This document shows, piece by piece, positions 56,101-58,388 of a stretch of 64,000 bases of DNA. A model generated the notes under the pieces. It saw only the letters and a program-made list of their open reading frames with translations. It had not been told where the DNA came from and made no database searches. The position numbers and the translations under genes were made by a program. Source of the stretch: Salvator merianae (taxonomy: Eukaryota; Chordata; Lepidosauria; Squamata; Teiidae); assembly GCA_003586115.2 (NCBI GenBank), contig QVOM02000119.1, positions 47,517,428 to 47,581,427 of the forward strand, read 5' to 3'. Position 1 is the first letter of the stretch; each line of letters opens with the position of its first letter.

Positions 56101-56669
56101 TCTCTTGGCTCCCAAAATTGATTACAGTTTGCAGTTTTAACAGTGTTCATGATTCTCGGTATTTTGCACATAGCTAAGCCTCGCCTGTAAAAGTGTGTAA
56201 AATTTTCTGAGCGTATGGCATTTGGAACAAAAAAGTCCTTTAAAATTCTTAACAAAATCAACCTCCATTTCATCTGAACAGCCTAATATTGCTGGCTACA
56301 AGGTAATATTAGCTTTAATATGTTTTGGAATAAATTTTGAACAAATAATAAGTCTCATACCTCTTACAATATTACATAAGAAAAAGAGAACCTGAGAAAA
56401 GGTTATGGTAAAACGTACTTGATCCTCTGCTGATAAATATTAATATGTCTATTTTATCAATATCTTCTTAATGCCAAATCATGAATGCACAGTTATTTTA
56501 AATATTCACCATATATACTTACAGTACGTGCAGCGTTTTGGTCTCTAAATCCATTTGGAAAAAAATTTGATTTGAATACATGCACATCTGATCCAACCTT
56601 GTTTATATTCATGTTACTGATTTGCTGAAGATACCGCTCATAGCACTGTGAGAGCGCCAGACCATATTC
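1877..56669 (-). CDS. CFAP54: CFAP54, partial: 32 internal exons (w1-w32) of cilia- and flagella-associated protein 54
   Basis: Seen: 32 exons on the minus strand, each bounded by AG and GT, join with consistent phase into 1430 codons plus 2 nt and no stop. Residue numbers in the exon entries count from the first codon of w1. The chain contains helical-repeat segments, an FN3 domain at about residues 815-930, and a Lys/Pro/Ser-rich linker at about 1297-1360. Known: CFAP54 (about 3100 residues in mammals) is a scaffold of the C1d projection on the C1 central-pair microtubule, together with CFAP46, CFAP74 and CFAP221, and is needed for motile cilia and sperm flagella. Identity rests on recalled similarity to vertebrate CFAP54, strongest in w2-w8, w11-w12 and the FN3 exons; it was not checked by search. 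The window covers a little under half of the usual length and lacks the start codon, the stop codon and the promoter. No second gene was found, so there is no neighbour context. Confidence 0.9.
2409..2550 (+). repeat. Interspersed reptile repeat, 'tcagaccag' type, copy 1
   Basis: Resembles 24411-24545 in order and wording: an agaacat start, a 'ctgg(g)accag..caatgacccac' core, then a 'agtccggcag' segment. This text is common in reptile genomes as part of a retroelement. The family name is not assigned. Confidence 0.5.
3313..3335 (+). repeat. (TGC)n microsatellite
   Basis: Seven TGC units plus TG, intronic, between w31 and w32. It lies in no supported exon, so it does not encode a homopolymer. 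Confidence 0.9.
3395..3965 (-). mobile_element. LINE 3' fragment, antisense to plus strand
   Basis: On the minus strand, 3465-3674 reads ASRLWNTLPPEVCQSSSLYI then FRRAVKAHLF, the C-terminal motif of many vertebrate CR1/L2-type ORFs. It is followed by an AT-rich tail with the 'ataccgccc'-like 3' UTR text (here 'atcccaccc'). The upstream part (3680-3965) is the matching body. Degenerate and 5'-truncated. Confidence 0.65.
4000..4076 (-). mobile_element. Diverged tRNA-headed SINE remnant
   Basis: Minus strand contains 'tttagtgatagagcagctg', an A-box-like tRNA promoter text seen in lizard SINEs. The B-box part is decayed. Tentative. Confidence 0.35.
4409..4509 (-). CDS. CFAP54: CFAP54 exon w31 (residues 1321-1353, split 1354; Pro/Lys linker)
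   Basis: 101 nt, phase 0 start, 2 nt left. Acceptor TTTTTGTGCAG, donor GTAATTC. It reads TPEPSPPKQKAKVISKKVHT and then KVFKYGKGKSDAK. It continues the low-complexity basic linker of w30. Confidence 0.86.
4700..6125 (+). mobile_element. BovB/RTE LINE fragment, degenerate reverse transcriptase
   Basis: Plus-strand frames give, in order, LSDEALQITKERKR, a K/E-rich stretch, MFKILQATLQQHVNQELPEG, VRTKRGKTEWFHIERGMQQG, NINSLTYTDDPTLMAESEAE, AVTDFTFLGSK and NGCESWTTRK. These line up with the RTE-BovB endonuclease-RT linker through to the RT C-terminus. The usual YADD core is YTDD. Several stops, frameshifts and a deletion after KKASTSAS show it is dead. Sense orientation is opposite to CFAP54, within the w30-w31 intron. 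Confidence 0.88.
6788..6887 (-). CDS. CFAP54: CFAP54 exon w30 (residues 1287-1320; basic linker)
   Basis: 100 nt; 1 nt completes Lys and the exon ends in phase 0. Acceptor CCTTGGTAG, donor GTAAGTTT. It reads RNRFVLGIKRSSKKRKSSAS and then PGAKKTSALESPK. Lys/Ser-rich and probably disordered, with nuclear-localisation-like KKRK and SP sites. Confidence 0.87.
6888..7913 (-). other. Intron w29-w30
   Basis: About 1 kb of AT-rich sequence with a pyrimidine tract at about 7205-7250. No recognisable repeat or gene. A 91-codon plus-strand frame around 7452-7727 has no family resemblance and was not accepted. Confidence 0.6.
7914..8040 (-). CDS. CFAP54: CFAP54 exon w29 (residues 1245-1286, split 1287)
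   Basis: 127 nt; 2 nt complete Val and 2 nt are left. Acceptor TTTGCACAG, donor GTAAGTTT. It reads LKFKKSPRFLEYFVKVVYKA and then FTRIIEWAEEIQDYL, a helical hairpin. Confidence 0.92.
8041..8843 (-). other. Intron w28-w29
   Basis: Nothing recognisable apart from AT-rich sequence. Confidence 0.6.
8844..8927 (-). CDS. CFAP54: CFAP54 exon w28 (residues 1217-1244, split 1245)
   Basis: 84 nt; 2 nt complete Gly and 1 nt is left. Acceptor TGTTATCTAG, donor GTAAGAAT. It reads QELSGEEDVLLLYPVVANWQ and then TKSAYRE. An acidic patch precedes a short hydrophobic segment. Confidence 0.88.
8928..10098 (-). other. Intron w27-w28
   Basis: AT-rich, with a slightly GC-richer block at about 9360-9660 that carries no recognisable domain. 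No repeat family recognised. Confidence 0.6.
10099..10198 (-). CDS. CFAP54: CFAP54 exon w27 (residues 1184-1216, split 1217)
   Basis: 100 nt, phase 0 start, 1 nt left. Acceptor TTATCACAG, donor GTAGGTTT. It reads IPSKSLKAQIAAAVKVNENL and then EALEANLLRLIKP, an uninterrupted heptad-like helix that may form a coiled coil. Confidence 0.9.
11722..11935 (+). mobile_element. tRNA-headed SINE
   Basis: Head 'gatctgggagatcaggattc' gives a decayed B-box; the body contains 'ctcacagggttgttatgagg' and a tail 'gcaggatataaatag', the wording of a common lizard SINE whose 3' end is shared with a LINE. No clear target duplication seen. Confidence 0.65.
12168..12647. mobile_element. Non-autonomous DNA transposon, GGCC-ended, about 480 bp
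   Basis: Left end GGCCATTTCTGCCCTTGCC and the reverse complement of the right end, GGCTATTTTTGTATTTGGC, agree at 13 of 19 positions. The interior has further short inverted pairs ('agtctaaggc'). Flanks are ata and aca, an imperfect 3-bp duplication. No ORF of note. Confidence 0.5.
12693..12827 (-). CDS. CFAP54: CFAP54 exon w26 (residues 1139-1183)
   Basis: 135 nt, phase 0 at both ends. Acceptor TATTCAACAG, donor GTAACTAC. It reads VLRSWKEYDLAIVIISYGKR, followed by an acidic loop, GGDEAPEEE, at the 3' end. Confidence 0.9.
12828..13665 (-). other. Intron w25-w26
   Basis: AT-rich, no recognisable repeat or gene. Confidence 0.6.
13666..13836 (-). CDS. CFAP54: CFAP54 exon w25 (residues 1082-1138)
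   Basis: 171 nt, phase 0 at both ends. Acceptor TGTATTTCAG, donor GTAAGAAT. It reads IIIKCLAVLQEIPSLTLQRR, then HMIACSSFFTVKVLFLLQF. Hydrophobic helices; no membrane role is implied, as this fits the buried core of a helical solenoid. Confidence 0.9.
13837..15916 (-). other. Intron w24-w25
   Basis: Contains a SINE at 13959-14149. The region 14330-15480 is less AT-rich and could be an old retroelement, but no frame shows a recognisable domain; the 107-codon minus frame at 14709-15032 was not accepted. Confidence 0.55.
13959..14149 (+). mobile_element. Lizard-type tRNA SINE, copy 1 (fullest copy)
   Basis: Starts ggctgtagcccagtggcaat (A-box-like), B-box 'gtggtttgacccc', middle 'gacaaaccacttctgtatct', then 'accacgagtcagccacaact' and an (aac/aat)n tail. 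Wording matches a SINE with a Sauria-type tail. The same middle segment recurs at 36719-36866 and 57189-57372. Confidence 0.8.
15917..16072 (-). CDS. CFAP54: CFAP54 exon w24 (residues 1030-1081)
   Basis: 156 nt, phase 0 at both ends. The acceptor is strong (TTTTTCTTTTTCAG). The donor CAG|GTGCTT is weak but is the phase-compatible one; the frame stays open for another 16 codons. It reads VARIAECGRMLVAIELSNWL and then a helix, HCYGLIAPLIYHRIPSKPVI. Confidence 0.8.
16073..16652 (-). other. Intron w23-w24
   Basis: AT-rich, nothing recognised. Confidence 0.6.
16653..16800 (-). CDS. CFAP54: CFAP54 exon w23 (residues 980-1029)
   Basis: 148 nt; 1 nt completes Arg and the exon ends in phase 0. Acceptor ATTTTACAG, donor GTATGTGT. 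It reads INPEALSQASPNLLYLFIRS and then IFIISDISVIEGALFCDSVC. Helical repeat region. Confidence 0.9.
16842..16862 (+). repeat. (GTT)n microsatellite
   Basis: Pure GTT/TTG run in the w22-w23 intron. It could be the tail of a minus-oriented SINE, but no SINE body is recognisable beside it. Confidence 0.85.
17338..17480 (-). CDS. CFAP54: CFAP54 exon w22 (residues 933-979, split 980)
   Basis: 143 nt, phase 0 start, 2 nt left. Acceptor TTCTTTTAG; an internal CTTTTCAG 12 nt downstream is also in frame and could serve as an alternative acceptor. Donor GTAACCA. It reads TAFQIENFALSKKAFQPLWN, then FFILAPCTP, and ends with a Ser-rich loop. Confidence 0.87.
17800..17955. mobile_element. Palindromic MITE, worn copy
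   Basis: Left arm 'gctttattctggactatatc' followed by 'ccagaatagggacctgc'; right arm 'gatatcatctggaataaggc'. The middle has 'catgctagtgcag'. Same family as 21553-21732, but the outer GGCCCTTTC ends are eroded, so the boundaries are approximate. Confidence 0.7.
18225..18380 (+). mobile_element. tRNA-headed SINE, second family
   Basis: Starts 'gccctctagtggtgcagtgg' then 'ttaagatcactaggct', with B-box 'ggtttgaatcc'. It continues with 'cccactggatctttctaact' and 'cttgggaaag'. A different family from the 13959 copy. Confidence 0.7.
19331..19887. mobile_element. Non-autonomous DNA transposon, GGCSCTTTCCACACTT ends, 557 bp
   Basis: Left end GGCGCTTTCCACACTT matches the reverse complement of the right end, GGCCCTTTCCACACTT, at 15 of 16 positions. 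The interior carries nested inverted pairs and no transposase. Flanking 3-mers (gta, aac) do not match. Confidence 0.65.
21553..21732. mobile_element. Palindromic MITE, full copy, 180 bp, 3-bp flanking repeat aaa
   Basis: Ends GGCCCTTTCTGCACTTGGCC and the exact inverted form at the right. Arms run inward through 'agaatagggacctgc'-type text for about 50 bp. The aaa triplets at 21550-21552 and 21733-21735 look like a target-site duplication. No coding capacity. Confidence 0.88.
21954..22139 (-). CDS. CFAP54: CFAP54 exon w21 (residues 871-932; FN3 C-terminal half)
   Basis: 186 nt, phase 0 at both ends. The acceptor is AAG-type (TATTTTAAG), the donor GTAGTGT. It contains LKVEGLEPNQSYIFAVAAYD, the classic FN3 F-strand pattern (L.P...Y.F.V.A), followed by a G strand. 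It ends YPPLSSITIRAYLIQ, returning to helix. Confidence 0.93.
22140..23403 (-). other. Intron w20-w21
   Basis: Holds one inverted-repeat element (22780-23029). The stretch 22370-22780 has a long open plus frame without a recognisable domain; not accepted as a gene. Confidence 0.6.
22780..23029. mobile_element. Non-autonomous DNA transposon, GGGC ends, 250 bp, 3-bp flanks aaa
   Basis: Left end GGGCCAATTCGCACTTG; reverse complement of right end GGGCATTTTCACACATA. Flanked by aaa at 22777-22779 and 23030-23032. Shares 'tgctagcaagcatcaag' with the inverse of the 60997-61302 element, so the two are one family in opposite orientation. Confidence 0.7.
23404..23496 (-). CDS. CFAP54: CFAP54 exon w20 (residues 840-870; FN3 middle)
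   Basis: 93 nt, phase 0 at both ends. The acceptor is a purine-rich AAAAAAG, unusually weak; the donor is GTAAAG. It reads VSWYSIFGCIVQGSNPKVRL and then NDYNLKNTAEL. VSWYSIF with VRLNDYNL resembles the B and C strands of an FN3 domain; continuity with w19 and w21 confirms the exon. Confidence 0.86.
24411..24545 (+). repeat. Interspersed reptile repeat, 'tcagaccag' type, copy 2
   Basis: Reads 'agaacataagaaattccatg' then 'ctgggtcagaccagtgaccc' and 'atttagtccaacagcctgtt'. This text is widespread in reptile genomes. It is the better-preserved partner of 2409-2550. Confidence 0.6.
25200..25990 (-). mobile_element. CR1-like LINE reverse transcriptase fragment
   Basis: Minus-strand frames read FDKVSFQRLLSKFNSYGI, then a 'VTSGVP'-like stretch, ILFNAYVNNLESEISSEMAA, then the position of the usual FADDT read as VADGT, and ENKKDCKLIQ. 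This is the order of CR1/L2-type RT motifs. Stops and the lost DD pair show it is dead. Same strand as CFAP54. Confidence 0.8.
26926..27096 (-). CDS. CFAP54: CFAP54 exon w19 (residues 783-839; first FN3 strand)
   Basis: 171 nt, phase 0 at both ends. The acceptor is AAG-type (ACTTTAAG) with a modest pyrimidine tract; the donor is GTACATTC. It starts with the helix EALTLIQKAEAEQNSL and ends with a Pro-rich entry, VPPPPILIARSHCSMVFKP, that reads like the A and B strands of an FN3 fold. Confidence 0.9.
27097..29632 (-). other. Intron w18-w19
   Basis: 2.5 kb. Holds an imperfect G-rich block at 27590-27760 and an A12 run at about 28081. Nothing with a recognisable family; the overlapping minus frames at 27559-27825 were not accepted. 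Confidence 0.55.
29633..29754 (-). CDS. CFAP54: CFAP54 exon w18 (residues 742-782)
   Basis: 122 nt; 2 nt complete a Glu codon and the exon ends in phase 0. Acceptor GCTTCACAG, donor GTAATATA. It reads SDIMNKIKKNKLSKALYLMQ, then KATLMLP and ends QLLE. A helical hairpin leading to w19. Confidence 0.9.
29841..29909 (-). CDS. CFAP54: CFAP54 exon w17 (residues 719-741, split 742)
   Basis: 69 nt; 2 nt complete Asp and 1 nt is left. Acceptor CTTGTAG, donor GTATTTAC. It reads VQTNDKNIKFKPPGKDINQR and then LT, a short polar linker. An 86-bp intron separates it from w18. Confidence 0.85.
29910..30994 (-). other. Intron w16-w17
   Basis: AT-rich; holds the pentanucleotide repeat at 30731-30762 and nothing else recognised. 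Confidence 0.6.
30731..30762 (+). repeat. (TGCAC)6 pentanucleotide repeat
   Basis: Six perfect TGCAC units plus TG. The following 'aaacactgcaaagcactgaa' looks like decayed further units. Confidence 0.95.
30995..31145 (-). CDS. CFAP54: CFAP54 exon w16 (residues 669-718, split 719)
   Basis: 151 nt, phase 0 start, 1 nt left. Acceptor TTTTGATCAG, donor GTATGTTT. It starts with a polar loop (ATMKDQNVNQLLTSDNNEKS) and ends with the helix MDLHVELIQAQHRVAIKLLN. Confidence 0.9.
31990..32400 (-). mobile_element. LINE fragment, same type as 3395-3965
   Basis: Plus-strand text 'ggcaaaaagttccagagagt' followed by 'gggctttataggtcaaaccc' and 'gtagccaatacactgacc' parallels, in the same order, 'agagtgttccacagtctgg', 'gggccttataggttaaggt' and 'ggcagccagtgcagctc' of the 3395-3965 LINE. 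Antisense relative to the plus strand, highly diverged. Confidence 0.55.
33965..34448. mobile_element. Non-autonomous DNA transposon, GGGC ends, about 484 bp
   Basis: Left end GGGCCTTTTCAAACTTACC; reverse complement of right end GGGCAATTCTGCATTGGCC. Internal inverted pairs include 'tctggtctggtatacca' against 'ggtgatctggtatac'-type text. Its base composition is GC-richer than the intron around it. Boundaries approximate. Confidence 0.5.
34482..34610 (-). CDS. CFAP54: CFAP54 exon w15 (residues 626-668)
   Basis: 129 nt, phase 0 at both ends. Acceptor TTGTTTTCAG, donor GTATGTG. It reads RPPREQLHLAYDCLEKAING and then LVTLLPDGTSVFDNCSKK. EQL.LAY..LEKAI.G is typical of CFAP54. Confidence 0.9.
34611..35814 (-). 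other. Intron w14-w15
   Basis: 34745-34900 resembles a minus-oriented LINE 3' tail ('tatttctatactacttccc' with A-rich text). A short (TA)n lies at 35096-35109. The rest is unassigned. Confidence 0.5.
35815..35885 (-). CDS. CFAP54: CFAP54 exon w14 (residues 602-625)
   Basis: 71 nt; the first 2 nt (CG) complete a split codon and the exon ends in phase 0. Acceptor TTCTGTAG, donor GTATTTC. It reads LKEKNDIQLVLEYCIDNMPS and then LIQ, an amphipathic helix. Confidence 0.85.
35886..37037 (-). other. Intron w13-w14
   Basis: AT-rich with one SINE (36719-36866). Its high-coordinate end, 36918-37037, may be coding rather than intronic (see findings). Confidence 0.55.
36719..36866 (+). mobile_element. 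Lizard-type tRNA SINE, copy 2 (3'-truncated)
   Basis: Head ggctacagctcattgatata, B-box 'ccagttcaatcccc', middle 'ggcaaaccacttctgtatcc' then 'actgcattgaggtgtcc'. It shares the middle with the 13959-14149 copy but lacks the 'gagtcagccacaact' end. Confidence 0.75.
37038..37308 (-). CDS. CFAP54: CFAP54 exon w13 (residues 512-601, split 602); 3' end uncertain
   Basis: 271 nt, phase 0 start, 1 nt left. The acceptor is a T9 run plus TAG. It reads WIHILYIINEVIHTINLGDS, then VVMAEVALRLSSVMESI and a GGGNVLLYAMATALCVT segment. The proposed donor TAG|GTCAAG is weak, and was chosen because it alone gives the phase needed by w14. Past it the zero frame stays open to a stop near 36940, while the +1 frame looks more protein-like (see findings). 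The start is secure; the end is not. Confidence 0.72.
37309..37784 (-). other. Intron w12-w13
   Basis: 476 bp, AT-rich. It contains an open 102-bp cassette at 37441-37542 bounded by AG and GT (see findings); otherwise nothing. Confidence 0.6.
37785..37919 (-). CDS. CFAP54: CFAP54 exon w12 (residues 467-511)
   Basis: 135 nt, phase 0 at both ends. Acceptor CTGTTCCTTCAG, donor GTAACCC. It reads VFLPDRETITDATMFLWQKC and then KSGIYRIQMSGNNF. MFLWQKCK is a recognisable CFAP54 core motif. The exon sits between w11 and w13 exactly where that motif is expected. Confidence 0.9.
37920..39808 (-). other. Intron w11-w12
   Basis: 1.9 kb. A slightly GC-richer middle (38690-39210) shows no domain or known repeat. 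Confidence 0.6.
39809..39894 (-). CDS. CFAP54: CFAP54 exon w11 (residues 438-466)
   Basis: 86 nt; 2 nt complete the split codon and the exon ends in phase 0. Acceptor CAACTGTAG, donor GTAAAATC. It reads GTTQTAKVEDDLFLLAKTLY and then FCVCASEK. The LYFCVC motif fits CFAP54. Confidence 0.9.
40975..41059 (+). repeat. Two-unit tandem repeat, 42/43 bp
   Basis: Unit 1 is 40975-41016 and unit 2 is 41017-41059. Both begin gcaacacta and end aataaa, with 'ggccayta' in the middle. They differ by several substitutions and one base of length. Confidence 0.8.
41555..41628 (-). mobile_element. tRNA-headed SINE head
   Basis: Minus strand reads 'cttggtgatagaacattgac' then 'tttgcatgcagaacatttca' and 'gatccaatcccctgcatctc', the tRNA-derived head of a common reptile SINE with a decayed B-box. 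Confidence 0.65.
41807..41978 (-). CDS. CFAP54: CFAP54 exon w10 (residues 381-437, split 438)
   Basis: 172 nt, phase 0 start, 1 nt left. Acceptor TTTGTTAG, donor GTGTGTG, which lacks the usual +3 A. It reads SHKGPEWTKASAELKLLLVM, then a basic loop, STRKPRHGLCL, and ends RSPGRKSIAFQ. Confidence 0.88.
42081..42193 (-). CDS. CFAP54: CFAP54 exon w9 (residues 343-380)
   Basis: 113 nt; the first 2 nt complete a Gly codon and the exon ends in phase 0. Acceptor CCATTATAG, donor GTAACTC. It reads KNGISADAALRFIKLAFSYE and continues EEWDTFDHTTVMFFSFLQ. Helical and well conserved. The intron to w10 is only 102 bp. Confidence 0.92.
43788..43990 (+). repeat. Interspersed reptile repeat with 'agctcatgctatcaact' core
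   Basis: Text 'gtagccatattagtctgaat', 'ggatgaagtaagcttagtct', 'acaaaagctcatgctat' and 'tctaaggtgttactagaccc' follows the order of a repeat widespread in reptiles and other amniotes. Family not assigned. Confidence 0.6.
44020..44106 (-). mobile_element. tRNA-headed SINE fragment
   Basis: Minus strand: 'gtagcagttagcttgttgga' then 'ctagggcctgggaacagggt', B-box 'gtccaaattcccatttgg', then 'cagtgaaaactaactaggtg'. This is the wording of a tRNA-derived lizard SINE. Confidence 0.65.
44172..44261 (-). CDS. CFAP54: CFAP54 exon w8 (residues 313-342, split 343)
   Basis: 90 nt; 2 nt complete the split Gly codon and 1 nt is left. The acceptor is the weak ATTAAAG. Two stronger-looking CAG and TAG sites inside the exon (at about 44224 and 44215) would break the phase with w7, so the longer form is preferred. 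It reads GGMNIQGSIPYSVSSAIM and ends TLMQQILS. Confidence 0.8.
44262..45611 (-). other. Intron w7-w8
   Basis: 1.35 kb. 44375-44770 is GC-richer and open in several frames on both strands but shows no domain; it may be an old DNA transposon. The rest is AT-rich. Confidence 0.5.
45612..45810 (-). CDS. CFAP54: CFAP54 exon w7 (residues 247-312, split 313)
   Basis: 199 nt, starting in phase 0 and leaving 1 nt. Acceptor TTCATTTAG, donor GTAATTTG. It reads LPWPRTMTERLLMEIFDCN, then a Pro-rich turn, PSPPIPDEAEVRDVVSELFF. The LPWPRT.TERLLME motif is a strong match to remembered CFAP54. Confidence 0.94.
46481..46496 (+). repeat. (ATAG)4 microsatellite
   Basis: Four perfect tetranucleotide units, just upstream of the SINE at 46531. 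Confidence 0.9.
46531..46821 (-). mobile_element. tRNA-headed SINE with 7-bp target-site duplication
   Basis: Minus strand: head 'ggtggcacagaagggtaagg', B-box-like 'ggagttcaaggcc', middle 'agctgttcgaaagcaag' and 'gtagataaatagggagc', end 'gtaagccgctttgagtcagc' with a (ttc)n-type tail. Flanked by ttgatag at 46524-46530 and 46822-46828. The end resembles a LINE 3' tail that would let the partner LINE mobilise it. Confidence 0.85.
48067..48168 (-). CDS. CFAP54: CFAP54 exon w6 (residues 213-246)
   Basis: 102 nt, phase 0 at both ends. The acceptor is TTTTTTTCAATCAG and the donor CAT|GTAAGT. It reads MAAMIFKRSVFEPRRRPKG and ends RVRINLKEAQH. It has a strongly basic centre. The first residue is Met but it is internal: w5 reads straight into it in frame. 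Confidence 0.92.
48248..48361 (-). CDS. CFAP54: CFAP54 exon w5 (residues 175-212)
   Basis: 114 nt, phase 0 at both ends. Acceptor TTGTAG, donor GTATAAAC. It reads VFARRGLVKIDELKQMEMM and ends TKKKFKEAAVK. A 79-bp intron separates it from w6. The region is charged and probably helical. Confidence 0.92.
48362..49468 (-). other. Intron w4-w5
   Basis: AT-rich, 1.1 kb, nothing recognised. Confidence 0.6.
49469..49612 (-). CDS. CFAP54: CFAP54 exon w4 (residues 127-174)
   Basis: 144 nt, phase 0 at both ends. Acceptor TTAATAG, donor GTAGTAAT. It reads VLEYLLWACVCMESSVPLL and then a Cys/Tyr-rich run, AVCQCYYDCDSGVHGE. This is among the most conserved CFAP54 stretches, and no frame damage is visible. 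Confidence 0.93.
50738..50990 (-). mobile_element. LINE 3' tail, antisense to plus strand
   Basis: Plus text 'tttatttatttatttcagca' then 'ttatatctcacccatcaccc' and 'cagggcgggtcacaacatca', followed by an A-rich stretch. Same layout as 3395-3500: a 3' UTR with the AT-rich end at the low coordinate. Confidence 0.65.
51492..51645. mobile_element. Palindromic MITE, full copy, 154 bp, 3-bp flanking repeat ctt
   Basis: Left GGCCCTTTCTGCACTGGGCC and a near-perfect inverted right end (one change: gaaacggcc). The arms carry 'attctggattataccctg' and its complement. Target triplets ctt at 51489-51491 and 51646-51648 match. Shorter in the centre than the 180-bp copies. Confidence 0.87.
52215..52496 (+). 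mobile_element. LINE 3' end
   Basis: Reads 'tgaagacctacctttttact' (the LKTYLF-type C-terminus), then T-rich text, 'tttgtacactgcttcaagat', and a '(aaat)n' tail at the right. Sense on the plus strand. Confidence 0.6.
52738..52796 (-). CDS. CFAP54: CFAP54 exon w3 (residues 107-126)
   Basis: 59 nt. The first 2 nt complete the split Gly codon and the exon ends in phase 0. Acceptor CTTATAG, donor GTAGGGA. It reads TIHMYTICRHLMTVGHSAK, a short helix continuing w2. It is too short to stand out alone; phase and sequence continuity with w2 and w4 support it. Confidence 0.9.
52797..53555 (-). other. Intron w2-w3
   Basis: AT-rich; contains the (TTA)n tract at 53289-53312 and nothing else recognised. 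Confidence 0.6.
53289..53312 (+). repeat. (TTA)n microsatellite
   Basis: An uninterrupted TTA run of about eight units. Confidence 0.9.
53556..53727 (-). CDS. CFAP54: CFAP54 exon w2 (residues 50-106, split 107)
   Basis: 172 nt, starting in phase 0 and leaving 1 nt. Acceptor CATTTTAG, donor GTATGTC. It reads FHVLQARHTCIYKIV and later LQLIMQVTLPYEHLCWLVYN. The LIMQV..P.EHLCW stretch is one of the clearest CFAP54 signatures in the window. Confidence 0.92.
54395..54530 (+). mobile_element. LINE 3' tail
   Basis: 'attttatatgttttaactgc' then 'ttgtaacccaccccaagacc' and a tail of 'aataaaataaataacc'. Standard reptile LINE 3' UTR wording, sense on plus. Confidence 0.6.
55149..55182 (+). repeat. (GAGAAG)n repeat
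   Basis: Five to six perfect GAGAAG units; purine-only on one strand. Confidence 0.95.
56523..56669 (-). CDS. CFAP54: CFAP54 exon w1 (residues 1-49)
   Basis: 147 nt, phase 0 at both ends. The acceptor follows a T-rich tract ending ACAG; the donor is GTAAGTAT. It begins EYGLALSQCYERYLQQ, a TPR-like helical segment, and continues to FFPNGFRDQNAART. In CFAP54 this segment follows the conserved N-terminal region, so earlier exons must lie upstream, probably beyond 64000. Confidence 0.88.
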
Positions 56670-57188
56670 CTGTAAAAAAAAATAGATTTACATTCTTTCC
56701 TGTAAGCTATATGTAAAGTATGTCCATATCTTATGACATGACACTTCAAATCCCTGATTTCCCTTTCTCCTCTCCTCCGTTACTTTCTTTGGCATAGACT
56801 GTAAAAGCACAAATTTGAAGAGCCTCTTAAAGCCTTCCATTCACATTTGAGTGGTACAGTACAGTACAATAAAGTTTCACATTGGATGGTTAACCTAAGA
56901 AACCATATTTTTTCCAAAATCCTCATATTTCTGAAAATTAACCTAAGAAACCCCATTTTGTCATTTGATGCTCAATTGTGAATCCATTTCTGCTATACTG
57001 CAATATTCCTCTGCCAGTAGACAGCTAAGCCAGCAAGTAGGGTGCATAAGTGAATGGTCCTTATTTGCTTTTGCCATTATAACTTCAGGGGATGAGTCAG
57101 AGCTTTTAAATATACAAAACCCACACTGACTAAATGGAGGAAATCTACTGTACTACAAGCAAATATGCTAACTGTGGATAATCAAAAC

Positions 57189-57372
57189 GGCTATAGTACA
57201 ATAGCAGAACGATTGCCTAGAAAGTAGCAAGTCACAGGTTCAATTCTGCCATCTCCCAAGAGAAAGGTAGTGGCAAATCACTTCTATATCTGTCAAGAGA
57301 AGCGTACATACATGTCCATGGAGCTACCAAGAGTTGCCCCTCACCCGATTACGCCTAGCAACAAAAATGATA
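57189..57372 (+). mobile_element. Lizard-type tRNA SINE, copy 3
   Basis: Head 'ggctatagtacaatagcaga', B-box 'caggttcaattctg', middle 'ggcaaatcacttctatatct' and the end 'cacccgattacgcctagcaa' (degenerate). Same family as 13959-14149, the most diverged of the three. Confidence 0.7.
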
Positions 57373-58370
57373 AAAAGCATCCTTCTGATGTTATGGAAAC
57401 ATATCAAACTAGTTTACATGAGATTTGTTTTAGATAGGATTTAATAATATCTTGGATGGCAAATGGCAGTTCAGAAAGACATAGAAATAGCTATTTTAAA
57501 AAGGAAACAAGTTTTGGTTATATAAGGCAGCTGCTTAATTTGACACCTTGCCAAAGATCCCTCAAAGTCACAAAGAATATGGTATCAAAATCTGTTTTAT
57601 TAATAAAAAAGCAAACAAAGGCACTCCAATATTTTATATCTTCTGTGCAACTCCTCCCAAACTGCAATCTGTGGGCTCCGACACCACTGCATCTTCACTC
57701 TTGCACATCTGCTGTTGCCAGTTATTTTTCTTCCACTCATGTGCCCTTGAAAACATCTTGCAGACATAAACCTGTCAGGAAATATTCTTGCTCAGCCTCC
57801 CCTCATGGGAATACTGGGTCTATCAACGGCAGGGCAGAAGAGGCAGGGGCCATCCCTACATTGATCATTTTCTCTCTTTCTGCCAATAAAAGAAGAGCAG
57901 CTGCTGCTATGCTCTCAACCATATAAAGGGAAAATTCTCTGTACACCACTCTTTCTCTTATTTTCTCTCTCTTTCCAGTGATGCTACAATAAAAAAGTGC
58001 TAAATAAAATCCCAGAGCAGAATCACTGAGTGCTGAAGCATGTCATTTTCTTTTTCTTTTTCTTATTTTCCTCTCTTTCCTATTTTAAAACTTAGTTTGT
58101 TATCTAGTTACTCTGCTGTCATTAATAGTAAAGAAGGCAAGCAAGCCACTCCAACACTTCAAAACAGGTTAATGTATCCTTTGAACATAAAAGGCAAGGC
58201 TACAGGTACGAGCAACTTAATATCTAGATGGGAATTCCAAAATCTGTAACTGGCAATATGTGTATACTTGCATTTTTATTTTTATTTTATAAAAAGCTAT
58301 GTTAAAACTGCTGGCACAGAATCCCCTAAGACCCCGGACAACACAGATATTCATACACACATATACAGGG

Positions 58371-58388
58371 AGAGAGAGAGAGAGAGAA
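58371..58388 (+). repeat. (GA)n microsatellite
   Basis: Nine GA units, intronic. Confidence 0.9.

Larger units (their letters stand above)
53728..56522 (-). other. Intron w1-w2, 2.8 kb
   Basis: Holds a LINE tail (54395-54530), a GA-rich hexanucleotide repeat (55149-55182) and two faint minus-oriented LINE-tail-like pieces (55320-55400, 55795-55960). The rest is AT-rich. Confidence 0.6.

Noticed and set aside
57456..57926. 156-codon plus-strand frame
   Set aside because: No family resemblance; Ser/Thr/Lys-rich composition typical of open noncoding sequence.
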